Assembly: GCA_029550865.1 (NCBI GenBank)
Contig: JAKPGM010000047.1
Span: forward strand, 1-64,000
DNA from: Bacteroidota bacterium
GTDB lineage: Bacteria; Bacteroidota; Bacteroidia; Bacteroidales; DTGW01
Direction: 5' to 3'
DNA length: 64,000 nucleotides
This document shows positions 8,929-18,279 of this stretch, one piece after another (the stretch's first letter is position 1; every line of letters begins with the position of its first letter). Below the pieces are notes generated by a model, which was not told where the DNA came from, did not search any database, and was given only the letters and a program-made list of their open reading frames with translations. Both the position numbers and the translations under genes were made by a program.

Positions 8929-9855
8929 TCAAAGCGACAGGTTCTGTCGCATGCATTTTTGCAGGGAAAAAATTTTTTGGTTAATAAGGGTAAGGAAATT
9001 ATTGTCGCCGAGAATGCTGATATTTTCAAGTAATCCCAGGGTAAATCGGGCAGGTCCTTCGTAACTACATACAGGGGCTTTAAGATACCATATGTTTTCG
9101 GACTGCTGTATCAGGTATTTTTCGGAAAGGGGGTATTCCTCAATGAGCAAATTATAAGCCCTAACGTTAAGGTTTAGCTCAATTTCGCCAATATACTCGT
9201 AGTGTGAATTGCGAAAGATATCAACGAAGCGACGTTGATGTTTTTCCCGATATTGCCAGGGTTTTTGAAGAATATTTACTTCACCAATCCGTGCTACATT
9301 GAACAATTTGCAGGTTTGGGATTCATGCTCATAGCACCATACCTGTTCGTAGTTTACAGTAAACTCATAGGGTTCGACGATACGATTCGATACCAGATTA
9401 CTGTGTGACGAGCGATACGAAACCAGTTCCACACATAGTTCAGCCTGGATAGCCTCGGTAAGTTTTTCGACATTATTTCCAATTTCGGGTTTGACAACCA
9501 TTTCGGCCATCCAGGGATAATAGTGATATATGTTGTATAGCTTTTTCTTTAGGTTCATTTTCAATGCACTTTTAGCATCTATGCTATCGATTGCTTTGTG
9601 CAGAATAAAGGCCTCTTCTTCCGAAAACTGCACCAGGTCGCTAAGTTGTTTTAATGGGCCTTTGCTCGTACTCAGGAAAGGAATTCCCTTTTGATGGTAT
9701 TCGACCACTAATCCAGCCATTTTAAGACTTTCGAGATAGCGTTGAATGGTGCGTACATTGCAATCGAGTTTTCGAGCAAGTTCGGTTGTGGATTGTCGGT
9801 TACCTACCAACATCAGCATCAACCGTATCAGCCGATTTAGATGGGGTTGATCCAT
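8929..9855 (-). CDS. HTH-WYL domain transcriptional regulator
   Basis: 308 residues. Residues 1-60 form a winged helix-turn-helix (TTELARKLDCNVRTIQRYLESLK). A WYL domain follows from about 145: VELVSYRSSHSN, then RIVEPYEF and the diagnostic VWCYEHE, then NVARIGEV. A C-terminal WCX-like extension completes the protein. Members bind DNA and sense a ligand, often a nucleotide or single-stranded nucleic acid, through the WYL pocket. The W-Y-L triad itself is changed to W-C-Y here. It probably regulates its own operon with the downstream unknown gene. Confidence 0.88.
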   Translation of the reverse strand: MDQPHLNRLIRLMLMLVGNRQSTTELARKLDCNVRTIQRYLESLKMAGLVVEYHQKGIPFLSTSKGPLKQLSDLVQFSEEEAFILHKAIDSIDAKSALKMNLKKKLYNIYHYYPWMAEMVVKPEIGNNVEKLTEAIQAELCVELVSYRSSHSNLVSNRIVEPYEFTVNYEQVWCYEHESQTCKLFNVARIGEVNILQKPWQYREKHQRRFVDIFRNSHYEYIGEIELNLNVRAYNLLIEEYPLSEKYLIQQSENIWYLKAPVCSYEGPARFTLGLLENISILGDNNFLTLINQKIFSLQKCMRQNLSL

Positions 9856-9930
9856 GATTGAGCATACATTTGGGTTCTTAAAAGTAGCGATAATTTTTGA
9901 ACGTTTGAGAGTAAATTAAAAAAAACGCTT

Positions 9931-9990
9931 TAATAAAAACGCTTTGCATCTTTAAGATGCAAAGCGTTTGTTAAGATGCAAAGCGTTTGT
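9931..9990 (-). terminator. Transketolase terminator with duplicated arm
   Basis: A perfect 14-bp stem (9937-9950 with 9956-9969, five-base loop) is followed on the minus strand by a T run. The right arm is repeated once more at 9975-9988, so two alternative hairpins are possible. It lies just beyond the transketolase stop codon. Confidence 0.85.
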
Positions 9991-10007
9991 AGGAGAGGTA
10001 AAGCAGA

Positions 10008-12065
10008 TTATTTGTATTCACTCAAGTATTTCAGCACCTGTTGATAGACGTTTTCGGGGGTGAATCCGAATTTTTCGTCGAGTACTTTGGCGGGTGCTGA
10101 ATATCCGAAATGGTCGAGTCCCCAGATGCGCCCTTTGGGTCCTACCAGTCCTGCTAGGGTAACAGGTAGCCCAGCTGTAAGACCAAAAACAGGGATATTG
10201 TCGGGGATAACCGATTTTTGATAGTCGACGGGTTGATTACGGAAAAGACCTTCAGATATTACAGATACTACCCGTACTTTCAGTTTTTTTTCAGCAATAA
10301 GCTTTTGAGCACCTTCATAGAGTGTCGATACCTCCGAACCGCTACCAACGAGAATAACGTCGGGTTTACCTTCACAATCGAGAACTACATAAGCACCTTT
10401 TTGTGCCTCAAGAGCATCCTGGTAACGGGTAGACCCCGGTTTAGCTGGGATGTCTTTGATATTCTGACGTGAGAGAATTAAAGCGGTAGGCGTTTTAGTA
10501 TTTTCCATTGCCATTTTCCATGCCACATTGGTTTCGTAGGCATCGGCAGGTCGTAGTACCAGCATGCTGTTGTGTCCGCTATGGTTTTTGAGATGCTCGA
10601 GCAGTCGAATCTGGGCTTCTTGCTCAACAGGCTGATGCGTAGGACCATCTTCGCCAACCCTGAAGGCATCATGCGTCCATATGTATTTAACGGGTAATTC
10701 CTGTAATGCTGCAAGACGTACGGCGGGTTTCATAAAGTCGCTGAAAACGAAGAAGGTACCACATGCTGCCCATACGCCTCCGTGCAGGGCAATACCATTA
10801 CAGATGGCAGCCATGGTAAGTTCGCTTACTCCTGCCTGGAGGAAAGATCCCTTGAAGTTACCTTTTGTAAAAGCTGTAGTATATTTTAAGAAGCCATCGG
10901 TCTTGTCGCTATTGGCCAGGTCGGCTGACGAAACAATCATGTTCTCGACCTTCTGTGCCAGGTAGCCAAGTACAGCTGAGGAAGCAGCACGGGTAGCGAT
11001 ATTTTCTTTTTGAGCTATCTCGGCAAAGTTAAGTTCGGGAAGTTTGCCCGAGAGGAACTGTTCGAGTTTGGCAGCCAGTTCGGGATTTTCTTTAGCCCAT
11101 TTGGCCTGTAAAGCTTTGCGTTCGGCAGCTTCTTTTATTTTTTGTTCCCTAACCTGACGGTAATATTCGGCAACTTCGGGAAAAATGGCAAATGGATTTT
11201 GAGGGTCGCCACCAAGATTTTCTATGGTTTTTTCAAACGAAGCACCTGCTTCGCCCAGGGGCATACCGTGTGTAGCACACTGACGTTCAAAGCTGGTACC
11301 ATCGGCTTTTACAGCCCCTTTACCCATGATGGTTTTGCCAATGATAAGGGTTGGTTTTTCAGTCTGAGCATTGGCTTTTCGGAGTGCTTCCCTAATTTGG
11401 TCAACGTTATTGCCATCGATTTCGATGACTTCCCAACCCCAGGCGCGGTATTTCATGGCGGTATCTTCGGAGGTTACCGCCTTGGTTTCGGTGGAAAGCT
11501 GAATGTCGTTGGAGTCGTAGAACATGATCAGGTTGCTCAATCCTAAGAACCCAGCAATACGACCAGCGCCCTGTGATACTTCTTCCTGAATACCTCCATC
11601 AGAGATGTATGCGTAAGTTTTGTGCGACATCCATTCGCCAAAGCGGGCGCATAAGAAACGTTCGGCAATGGCTGCACCAACGGCCATTACATGTCCCTGA
11701 CCCAGAGGACCCGAAGTGTTTTCAACACCACGCATTACATCGCGCTCGGGATGACCAGGGGTAGGACTCCCCCATTGGCGAAAATTTTTAATATCATCTA
11801 TCGAATAATGCCCCATTAAGGTAAGTACCGAATATAGCATGGGCGACATATGACCAGGGTCCAGGAAGAAACGGTCGCGCATATGCCAGTTCATGTCGCT
11901 GGGGTCGTAACGCAAAAATTCTGTGTAAAGTACATGAATAAAATCAGCACCCCCCATTGCTCCTCCCGGGTGTCCCGATTTTGCTTTCTCAACCATCGCA
12001 GCCGAAAGTATTCGAATATTGTTTGCTGCTTTTGTAGTTACATCTTTTGTCATTCCTGTGTCCAT
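10008..12065 (-). CDS. tkt: Transketolase
   Basis: 685 residues, full length. The TPP-binding N-terminal domain has the KSGHPGGAMGGADF start, the GPLGQG loop and the SDGGIQEE magnesium/TPP motif with a later N (canonical GDG reads SDG here). The central pyrimidine-binding domain contains the catalytic-type GVSELTMAAICNG and THDAFRVGEDGPTHQP; the C-terminal domain includes GSGSEV. It moves two-carbon ketol units in the non-oxidative pentose phosphate pathway. A second Met at position 5 is an alternative start. It is monocistronic, with a terminator and a likely -7 box upstream. Confidence 0.97.
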   Translation of the reverse strand: MDTGMTKDVTTKAANNIRILSAAMVEKAKSGHPGGAMGGADFIHVLYTEFLRYDPSDMNWHMRDRFFLDPGHMSPMLYSVLTLMGHYSIDDIKNFRQWGSPTPGHPERDVMRGVENTSGPLGQGHVMAVGAAIAERFLCARFGEWMSHKTYAYISDGGIQEEVSQGAGRIAGFLGLSNLIMFYDSNDIQLSTETKAVTSEDTAMKYRAWGWEVIEIDGNNVDQIREALRKANAQTEKPTLIIGKTIMGKGAVKADGTSFERQCATHGMPLGEAGASFEKTIENLGGDPQNPFAIFPEVAEYYRQVREQKIKEAAERKALQAKWAKENPELAAKLEQFLSGKLPELNFAEIAQKENIATRAASSAVLGYLAQKVENMIVSSADLANSDKTDGFLKYTTAFTKGNFKGSFLQAGVSELTMAAICNGIALHGGVWAACGTFFVFSDFMKPAVRLAALQELPVKYIWTHDAFRVGEDGPTHQPVEQEAQIRLLEHLKNHSGHNSMLVLRPADAYETNVAWKMAMENTKTPTALILSRQNIKDIPAKPGSTRYQDALEAQKGAYVVLDCEGKPDVILVGSGSEVSTLYEGAQKLIAEKKLKVRVVSVISEGLFRNQPVDYQKSVIPDNIPVFGLTAGLPVTLAGLVGPKGRIWGLDHFGYSAPAKVLDEKFGFTPENVYQQVLKYLSEYK

Positions 12066-12086
12066 TTTATTTAGTTTTCAAGAGCA

Positions 12087-12094
12087 CAAAGGTA
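12087..12094 (-). promoter_or_regulatory. Likely -7 box for transketolase
   Basis: On the minus strand this reads TACCTTTG, an exact match to the Bacteroidota -7 consensus TAnnTTTG, 21 bases before the transketolase ATG. A T-rich stretch ending TTTTTG lies upstream but closer than the usual -33 spacing. Confidence 0.45.
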
Positions 12095-12359
12095 CGGTTT
12101 TGCCCTTTACAAAAAGTGTAATTTTTTACTTTTTAAGTGGAAAAATGCGGAAACGCTGAATTTTGTTAGTACTTTAGTGTGTTGATATATAATATGTTGC
12201 AATTATTCTGGCTATTTGGTCTGGGTTAATCGATTGTGAACAATATTAGGCATGCATTGAATCAAATCACTACTGAAAGTTTAATTTTTTGTTGTTAACA
12301 ATAAAACATATTTTAGCAAAATATGAGAAATGTTTACCTTCGGCACAAAATTTTTGTAT

Positions 12360-12638
12360 ATGCAACTCATTACAGATATTATTGGATATGCAGCAGCTAC
12401 CGTGGGTACTATACTCATGTTGCCTCAGGTATATAAGTCGTACCGAACCCGTAGGGTCGATGATATTTCGATGGCTATGGTGATTGTATACATTGTCAAT
12501 TGCACGTTGTGGGAAATATATGGATGGCTGTTGGATTCGATGCCTATCATCCTGTGTAACCTTATTGCGCTGGTCATAGCTTTTGTCCAATTATACCTTA
12601 AATTACGTTTAGGTTCAAAGGTCGATTCGGCAAAATAA
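12360..12638 (+). CDS. SemiSWEET sugar transporter
   Basis: 92 residues from the chosen start. One triple-helix bundle (three membrane segments) with the PQ-loop signature MLPQVYKSYRTRRVDDIS in the first helix and WEIYGW plus a conserved N (LCNLIALV) later. SemiSWEETs work as dimers that carry mono- or disaccharides down their gradient across the inner membrane. An upstream ATG at 12330 would add ten residues, but the family normally starts shortly before the first helix, so the ATG at 12360 is preferred. Confidence 0.88.
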   Translation: MQLITDIIGYAAATVGTILMLPQVYKSYRTRRVDDISMAMVIVYIVNCTLWEIYGWLLDSMPIILCNLIALVIAFVQLYLKLRLGSKVDSAK

Positions 12639-12917
12639 GCCTATACGTTTTTTAAATATTTAACATGCTTTTCAACAAACATTGGTTTGCTTTTATTACC
12701 TTGCGTGCAAATTGATTCATTATTTGAGTTCTTATACATTGTTGCAAGTAAATGAAAACTGAGAAGTTGTTACATACCGCGGTCATTCAGTTTAAAATGA
12801 GGATATTGGTGCACAAACGGTTCTGAAGGATGATTATTTCATTTTCATGCTGCATGAAATAGAAGCTTATGGGGTTGATTTTTACGGCAATTAAAAAACA
12901 TTTAAAAATATTTTCGG
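12639..12917. other. Intergenic, possible short gene remnant
   Basis: Between the SemiSWEET gene and the nuclease gene. A plus-strand frame of about 30 codons near 12810-12893 ends in a protein-like tail (IFMLHEIEAYGVDFYGN, then stop) but has no start codon. It could be the remains of a decayed gene or chance. No RNA gene was seen. Confidence 0.35.
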
Positions 12918-14318
12918 ATGAAGATAAAATTTTATGGAGCTGCTCGCGAAGTTACAGGGAGTAAGCATCTGATCACCACCGAGAGTGGAAAAAGAATTTT
13001 ATTGGATTGTGGTTTGTATCAGGGCAAGGGGCTTGATACGGATGCCATGAATCGTGATCTTGGTTTTGATCCCTCCACCATCGATCACATCATTTTGACC
13101 CATGCGCATATAGATCATGCAGGATTGATACCTTATGTGTATAAGTTGGGTTTCCGGGGGAGTGTCATATGTACCAGTGCTACACGTGATTTGTGTGTGT
13201 TGATGTTGGCTGATTCGGGACATATCCATGAACACGATACCCAGACGTTCAACAAGAAGCGTCAACGTCAGGGGTTACCTCCTGTTGAACCACTTTACGA
13301 TACGCTTGATGCACAGGCTTGCATGGAGTTGTTTATAGGAGTTCCTTACAACCGTAAATTTTATATCGATTCAAACATTAAGGTGCGATTTACCAATACG
13401 GGGCATTTGCTTGGAAGTGCCGTCGCTAATATTGAGATTACCGAAAATGGTACTACAAAGCGTATTGCTTATACGGGCGATATTGGTCGTCCCATCAATC
13501 GTATCCTAAAACATCCTGTTCCTTTTCCCCAGGCCGATTATTTGATTGCCGAGTCGACCTACGGCGATCGCCTGCATCCTTCGTTTGAGGAATTGGATGA
13601 AGAACTGCTTGAAATACTGCGTCATACCTGTGTTGAGAAAAAAGGTAAGCTTATTATTCCATCTTTTAGTGTAGGTCGTACTCAGGAGATTGTATATTCG
13701 CTCAACAATTTTTTTAATGCTGGTAAATTACCCAAAGTAGATATTTACGTTGATAGTCCGCTGGCAGTAAATGTTACCGATGTATTCCGATTGCATACCG
13801 AATGTTTTAACAATGGGGTATGGGATGTTATGTTGCACGATCCCGATCCCTTTGGTTTTGCCAGTTTGCATTACATTCGAAGTGTCGAGGATTCCAAGAA
13901 GCTTAATGATCTTGACCGTCCCTGTGTTATCATTTCTGCCTCGGGAATGGCCGAAGCGGGTCGTATCAAGCATCATCTGGCCAATAATATTTCCAATCCC
14001 CGTAACTCGGTGCTTATTGTAGGATATTGTGCTCCCACCACCTTAGGTGCTCGTATTGCCCGTGGCGATAAGGAGGTTTCGATCCATGGCGTCGTTTATC
14101 CGGTAAAGGCAGAGGTTTTTAAGATTGAATCGTACAGTGGTCATGGGGATTACTGCGAGATGGCAGAGTTTTTAAAATGTCAGGACCCAACGAAGCTTAA
14201 AAAGACGTTTTTAGTCCATGGCGATTGGGAAGCACAGCAAGCTTATAAGAAATACCTCGAGCAACAGGGTTTTTCGGCTATTGAAATACCCGCAAAAGGT
14301 GATGAGTATATTTTATAA
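12918..14318 (+). CDS. Metallo-beta-lactamase / beta-CASP ribonuclease-like protein
   Basis: 466 residues. The MBL domain carries the zinc motif THAHIDHAG (about 60-68), then NTGHLLGSA and YTGDIGR. The beta-CASP insert spans about 190-360 (SFSVGRTQEIVY, DSPLAVNVT, SASGMAEAGR), and a C-terminal RNA-metabolising MBL segment includes YSGHGDY and FLVHGDWEAQ. The family has RNA endo- or exonuclease activity, related to CPSF-73 and archaeal aCPSF; the bacterial form is often called Ysh1/RNase J-like. It is about 90 residues shorter than true RNase J. Target RNAs are unknown. Confidence 0.92.
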   Translation: MKIKFYGAAREVTGSKHLITTESGKRILLDCGLYQGKGLDTDAMNRDLGFDPSTIDHIILTHAHIDHAGLIPYVYKLGFRGSVICTSATRDLCVLMLADSGHIHEHDTQTFNKKRQRQGLPPVEPLYDTLDAQACMELFIGVPYNRKFYIDSNIKVRFTNTGHLLGSAVANIEITENGTTKRIAYTGDIGRPINRILKHPVPFPQADYLIAESTYGDRLHPSFEELDEELLEILRHTCVEKKGKLIIPSFSVGRTQEIVYSLNNFFNAGKLPKVDIYVDSPLAVNVTDVFRLHTECFNNGVWDVMLHDPDPFGFASLHYIRSVEDSKKLNDLDRPCVIISASGMAEAGRIKHHLANNISNPRNSVLIVGYCAPTTLGARIARGDKEVSIHGVVYPVKAEVFKIESYSGHGDYCEMAEFLKCQDPTKLKKTFLVHGDWEAQQAYKKYLEQQGFSAIEIPAKGDEYIL

Positions 14319-14354
14319 GTTTGTGCTAATTTAGGCTGGTGGTACGGAAGAACA

Positions 14355-15299
14355 TTATTTCTTACGCTCTTCCATGCAATTGATGAGAATCATTTTGCAT
14401 GCGTTGTTGTTGCCCATAGAACAGGCTTTATGGAAACGTTCGCATGCGCTTCGTTTATCGTCAATTTTAAAATATGCCATTCCCTGATTAAAGTATGCAG
14501 CTGCATTGTCGGGATTAAGTTCAATGGTTTTTTCATAGTCAGCAATAGCCTCGTTGTATTTTTCGGTTTCGTAGTAAACTTTTGCGCGACTACTATAAGC
14601 GATGGCGCTTTTCGGTACCATTTGAATCGCTTTTGAAAAATCGTTCAATGCTTGCTCATATTCTTTTATGCCTAAGTAGGCTGTTCCACGTGCCAGATAA
14701 AGATAAAAAGGATTGTAGTCAGCATTAAGCTCAATGCTTTTATTAAAGTCAGCCAGTGCTTTTTCAAACTTTTGTTTGTTGTTATACAAAATACCTCTTC
14801 CATAATACAAAGCAGCCTGGTTAGGATCTTTTGATATTGCATTGTTAAGTATCTCAAAAGCTTCCTTTTCCTTATCGTTTTGATATAGCACAATAGCTTT
14901 TTGAATTAAAGCCTCATAAAGTGACGGATTAATTGCCAGGGCTTTGTCAAAATCTTTCAGGGCATCTGCAGATTGTTTTTGGGCCTGGAATAACATTCCC
15001 CGAACCAGGTAGGCTTCGGCATAATTACTATTTATTTCAAGCGATTTATTGATATCCTTGAAAGCTTCATCGTACTGCGACAGGTAGTATTTAGCTTCTG
15101 CTCGTCCTTTGTAAGCTTCTGCCAATCCTGGTTGCATACGCAAGGCTCTATTAAACTCCTTGATAGCCTGAGCATATTCCTGCGAAGCTATTTTGTCAAA
15201 ACCTGCTTTCAATACCTGGTTTACATCACCGGTTTGTGACATACCGATGCATGCGAATAGACAGATTGAAAAAAATAAAATAATTGGACGTTTCATCAT
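14355..15299 (-). CDS. Exported TPR-repeat protein
   Basis: 314 residues. The signal peptide (1-21, ending IGMSQ) is followed by about eight tetratricopeptide repeats covering residues 25-285, with the usual A-Y-x-G and ALxDF patterns. The C-terminal part (RSACERFHKACSMGNNNAC) looks like an extra Sel1-like helix pair with several cysteines. Such proteins act as periplasmic scaffolds for protein complexes; the partner is not known. Two ATGs stand in tandem at the start. Confidence 0.88.
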   Translation of the reverse strand: MMKRPIILFFSICLFACIGMSQTGDVNQVLKAGFDKIASQEYAQAIKEFNRALRMQPGLAEAYKGRAEAKYYLSQYDEAFKDINKSLEINSNYAEAYLVRGMLFQAQKQSADALKDFDKALAINPSLYEALIQKAIVLYQNDKEKEAFEILNNAISKDPNQAALYYGRGILYNNKQKFEKALADFNKSIELNADYNPFYLYLARGTAYLGIKEYEQALNDFSKAIQMVPKSAIAYSSRAKVYYETEKYNEAIADYEKTIELNPDNAAAYFNQGMAYFKIDDKRSACERFHKACSMGNNNACKMILINCMEERKK

Positions 15300-15379
15300 G
15301 AAAGTGTTCCTTATTTATTATGAATTGTAAAAGCAAAAATAGGATTTTTCGCTAAAAAACAGTAAAGCTTTAATTTTTT

Positions 15380-16270
15380 TTATTCGTGACGTCCAGCTTT
15401 AAATAAAAATTCTTTTTCCTTGCGGGTAAGGCTGTCGTAGCCATGCTGGGCTATTTTGTCAAGAATGCGGTCTATTTCCTTTTGTATTTCGGCCTTTTCC
15501 TGGTTGTAATCAAGATCGTTTACTGGGGGACGGCGATACATGATCTTCATTTTGCTTTTTCGACGAAACAATGAAGGTTTTTTTAGAAAGATGTTGGAAA
15601 ACCAGGCAGTTATGTCAGATCCTTTGCGAATTCGAAGTCCAAAAACATAGCCTAATAGCGCTCCACCCAGATGAGCAATATGTCCTCCGGCATTGCTGTA
15701 TTGAATACTAATTAGGTCGATGATTAGCGTGGCCAGAGCAATATATTTCAATCTTACGGGTCCTATTACGAACAAATGAACGACGTATTCGGGTGCCACG
15801 GTAGCAATAGCAAAAACAACAGCCATTACCGAGGCAGAGGCTCCTACCAGATAAGAACCGTATCGGAAGAGCTCGAAGGAGGGAAATATATTGTATATTA
15901 ATAGATATAAACCACCCCCTGCAAACCCTCCCATAAGGTATACCGTTATGAGTTGCCGGCTATTTAAGTAAATAAGAAAAATCTGTCCCAGCCAGTATAA
16001 CCACAACATGTTAAAAAGGATATGCCAGATATCGGCATGCATGAACATATAGGTAAGGATGGTCCAGAGGTGCGTTATCAATTCGTTAAGATTCGAAGGC
16101 ATGTAAAGCAAATGGGTTGATAGCGTGTACCAACTTTCTTTAAAACCGAAAAGGGTAGCTAACAACGATATAATATTAACTGCCAGAAATACGCCAACAT
16201 TAAGATAAATCAGCCTTAGCAACGTATTGCCGATTCGGATATTGTACTTAATGTCGTCGATGATTCCCAT
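15380..16270 (-). CDS. Rhomboid family intramembrane serine protease (first of tandem pair)
   Basis: 296 residues with six predicted membrane segments. The rhomboid features are HADIWHILFNMLWLYWLG in TM2, the serine site VGASASV in TM4, and the catalytic histidine GGHIAHLGGA in TM6. The usual GASG is GASA, as seen in other Bacteroidota rhomboids. A hydrophilic, basic C-terminal tail (about 215-296) faces the cytoplasm. It cleaves membrane-anchored substrates within the bilayer; the substrate is unknown. It lies 18 bases downstream of a second rhomboid gene on the same strand, so they are probably co-transcribed. Confidence 0.92.
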   Translation of the reverse strand: MGIIDDIKYNIRIGNTLLRLIYLNVGVFLAVNIISLLATLFGFKESWYTLSTHLLYMPSNLNELITHLWTILTYMFMHADIWHILFNMLWLYWLGQIFLIYLNSRQLITVYLMGGFAGGGLYLLIYNIFPSFELFRYGSYLVGASASVMAVVFAIATVAPEYVVHLFVIGPVRLKYIALATLIIDLISIQYSNAGGHIAHLGGALLGYVFGLRIRKGSDITAWFSNIFLKKPSLFRRKSKMKIMYRRPPVNDLDYNQEKAEIQKEIDRILDKIAQHGYDSLTRKEKEFLFKAGRHE

Positions 16271-16288
16271 AGTCCTTTAGCCTTTGAG

Positions 16289-17101
16289 TTAATAATAAAA
16301 AGTATGTCGGTCGTATCGCCAGTAACGCAATAGAAGATAACCAAAAAGCATACCACCCAAATGGGCAAAATGTGCCACCTGACTGCCGGGTTGTTGTAGA
16401 GCTAAGAATAGTTCAATTCCCGCATATAGTATTACAAAATATTTGGCTTTGATGGGTATGGGAGGGATTAGCAACATCAGCTGAGTATTGGGGAAAAGCA
16501 TACCAAAGGCCAGGAGAACGCCAAAAACTGCTCCTGAAGCACCTACAGTAGGAATATTCAGGGTCATTTGTACGTGGGCGTTGATCATCTGGATAGCCTG
16601 ATTGATCATGTCGGGGTCGTGCGGAGTGAGCGACCAGGCATTGATAAAGGTATATATTTCACGATTGGGATCGCTAATATGCGAACGAATAAATGCATTA
16701 AATAGCTCGGGCGATGGTGTGTTGATAAATGAATGAGCGTCGCGAATCATGGGGATGATTTGGGTATAATTTACCGCAGTATGTACCAGGGCAGCCCCAA
16801 TACCAGTTACAAAATAAAATATTAGAAAACGTTTGCTTCCCCAAACCTGTTCGAGGACTATCCCAAATATGAAGAGCGCATACATGTTGAAAAAAAGATG
16901 CCAGAAGCCCCCATGCATAAACATGTAGGTTACATACTGGTAAATATGAAAGTTTTCTGACTTGAAAAAATAAAGTCCCAATATGCTATTTAAGTCAATG
17001 GAATAATAAACACCTACCAGCCAGGTGATAATAAGCATTAAGGTGTTGATAATAATTAAATTTTTAACAGCAGGCGTAATGCGAAAAAACATTGTAATCA
17101 A
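16289..17101 (-). CDS. Rhomboid family intramembrane serine protease (second of tandem pair)
   Basis: 270 residues with six membrane helices. The motif GGFWHLFFNMYALFIFG sits in TM2, the catalytic serine in VGASGAVFG (TM4), and the histidine in VAHFAHLGGMLFGY (TM6). Between TM3 and TM4 there is a hydrophilic insert of roughly 55 residues (about 115-170) not found in GlpG, probably a periplasmic loop. It is first in a two-gene unit with the rhomboid at 15380-16270. The two proteins differ enough to suggest separate substrates rather than a recent duplication. Confidence 0.92.
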   Translation of the reverse strand: MITMFFRITPAVKNLIIINTLMLIITWLVGVYYSIDLNSILGLYFFKSENFHIYQYVTYMFMHGGFWHLFFNMYALFIFGIVLEQVWGSKRFLIFYFVTGIGAALVHTAVNYTQIIPMIRDAHSFINTPSPELFNAFIRSHISDPNREIYTFINAWSLTPHDPDMINQAIQMINAHVQMTLNIPTVGASGAVFGVLLAFGMLFPNTQLMLLIPPIPIKAKYFVILYAGIELFLALQQPGSQVAHFAHLGGMLFGYLLLRYWRYDRHTFYY

Positions 17102-17176
17102 TAATTATTGTTAGACAAATTGTCGCGGTAAAGGTAAGAAAAGCAATTGTTAAATAGTTGTTTTACGTTCAAAAAT

Positions 17177-17213
17177 AAAAATGTTGCCATCGGTGATCGG
17201 TGGCAACATTTTT
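17177..17213 (-). terminator. Terminator after the primary sigma factor gene
   Basis: A 13-bp stem, AAAAATGTTGCCA (17177-17189) with TGGCAACATTTTT (17201-17213), so the hairpin itself supplies the T run. It is symmetrical, but the minus-strand sigma gene ends just to its right. Confidence 0.85.
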
Positions 17214-17228
17214 GGGAGATATGCATTA

Positions 17229-18089
17229 TTACCCCAGATATGACTTTAATAGTTTGTTTCGGCTACTTTTCTGCAGTCGACGTAGTGCATTTTCTTTAAT
17301 CTGACGGGTTCGTTCGCGGGATAGTCCGATTTCCTGGCCAATTTCCTCGAGCGACATTTCTTTTTTTCCCAGGCCATAGAACATTTCGATAACCAGCCTT
17401 TCTTTTTCCGAAAGCGTGGAAAGGGTTCGCTGAATTTCTTTTTTAAGCGATTCCTGAAGCAAATTTACATCGGCCATGGGCGAATCCTTATTTTCCATCA
17501 CGTCGAGCAGAGAGCTTTCTTCGCCTTCTACCAGCGGAGCATCAACCGATACCGGACGACCCGACATCGCCAATGTACTGGCAATCTTTTCTTCGGGTAG
17601 GTCAACTATCTTGGCTATTTCATCGGGCATGGGTGTCCGCTGAAATTCTTGTTCTAATTGGTTGAATGCCTTGTGAATCTTATTAAGTGTACCAATTTTA
17701 TTCAGCGGTAAACGTACAATACGCGACTGCTCGGCAATAGCCTGAAGAATTGATTGCCGTATCCACCAAACAGCATACGAAATAAATTTGAAACCTTTGG
17801 TTTCATCAAACTTCTGAGCTGCCTTAATCAGCCCTACGTTACCCTCATTGATCAGGTCGGGGAGCGACAATCCCTGATGCTGGTACTGTTTTGCTACCGA
17901 TACCACAAAACGTAAATTTGCCTTTACCAGCCGTTCTAATGCCTTTTGATCCCCCTTTTTAATCCGTTGAGCCAATTGTACTTCCTCCTCAACGGTAATC
18001 ATCTCTTCCTTGGCAATTTCGCTTAGATACTTTTCAAGCGATTCACTGTCACGATTGGTAATAGACTTGGTGATTTTTAGCTGTCTCAT
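17229..18089 (-). CDS. rpoD: Primary RNA polymerase sigma factor, short RpoD/SigA type
   Basis: 286 residues, the length of the housekeeping sigma factor of Bacteroidota, which lacks the long region 1.1. Seen in order: region 1.2 (DSESLEKYLSEIAKEE), region 2 with LRFVVSVAKQYQHQGLSLPDL and the promoter-melting part YAVWWIRQSI, region 3 (RTPMPDEIAKIVDLP), and region 4 with the helix-turn-helix SLEEIGQEIGLSRERTRQI. This group reads the TTTG / TAnnTTTG promoter class found several times in this window. Confidence 0.95.
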   Translation of the reverse strand: MRQLKITKSITNRDSESLEKYLSEIAKEEMITVEEEVQLAQRIKKGDQKALERLVKANLRFVVSVAKQYQHQGLSLPDLINEGNVGLIKAAQKFDETKGFKFISYAVWWIRQSILQAIAEQSRIVRLPLNKIGTLNKIHKAFNQLEQEFQRTPMPDEIAKIVDLPEEKIASTLAMSGRPVSVDAPLVEGEESSLLDVMENKDSPMADVNLLQESLKKEIQRTLSTLSEKERLVIEMFYGLGKKEMSLEEIGQEIGLSRERTRQIKENALRRLQKSSRNKLLKSYLG

Positions 18090-18279
18090 CCCTATGTATT
18101 TTTTTCAGTTGCGTAAGTAACGATATGCAAACTTTATGCTAAAATGTAAATACTCCCTGAAATTACTACAAAATTAATATAAAAAATGTTTTTTTCAATA
18201 AATGCATGAAACAGCAAAAAGTTTCATTTTTTTTGCGTTTATCTGAATTTTTCTTTGAAAAAATTTTAATTAGGGCATA

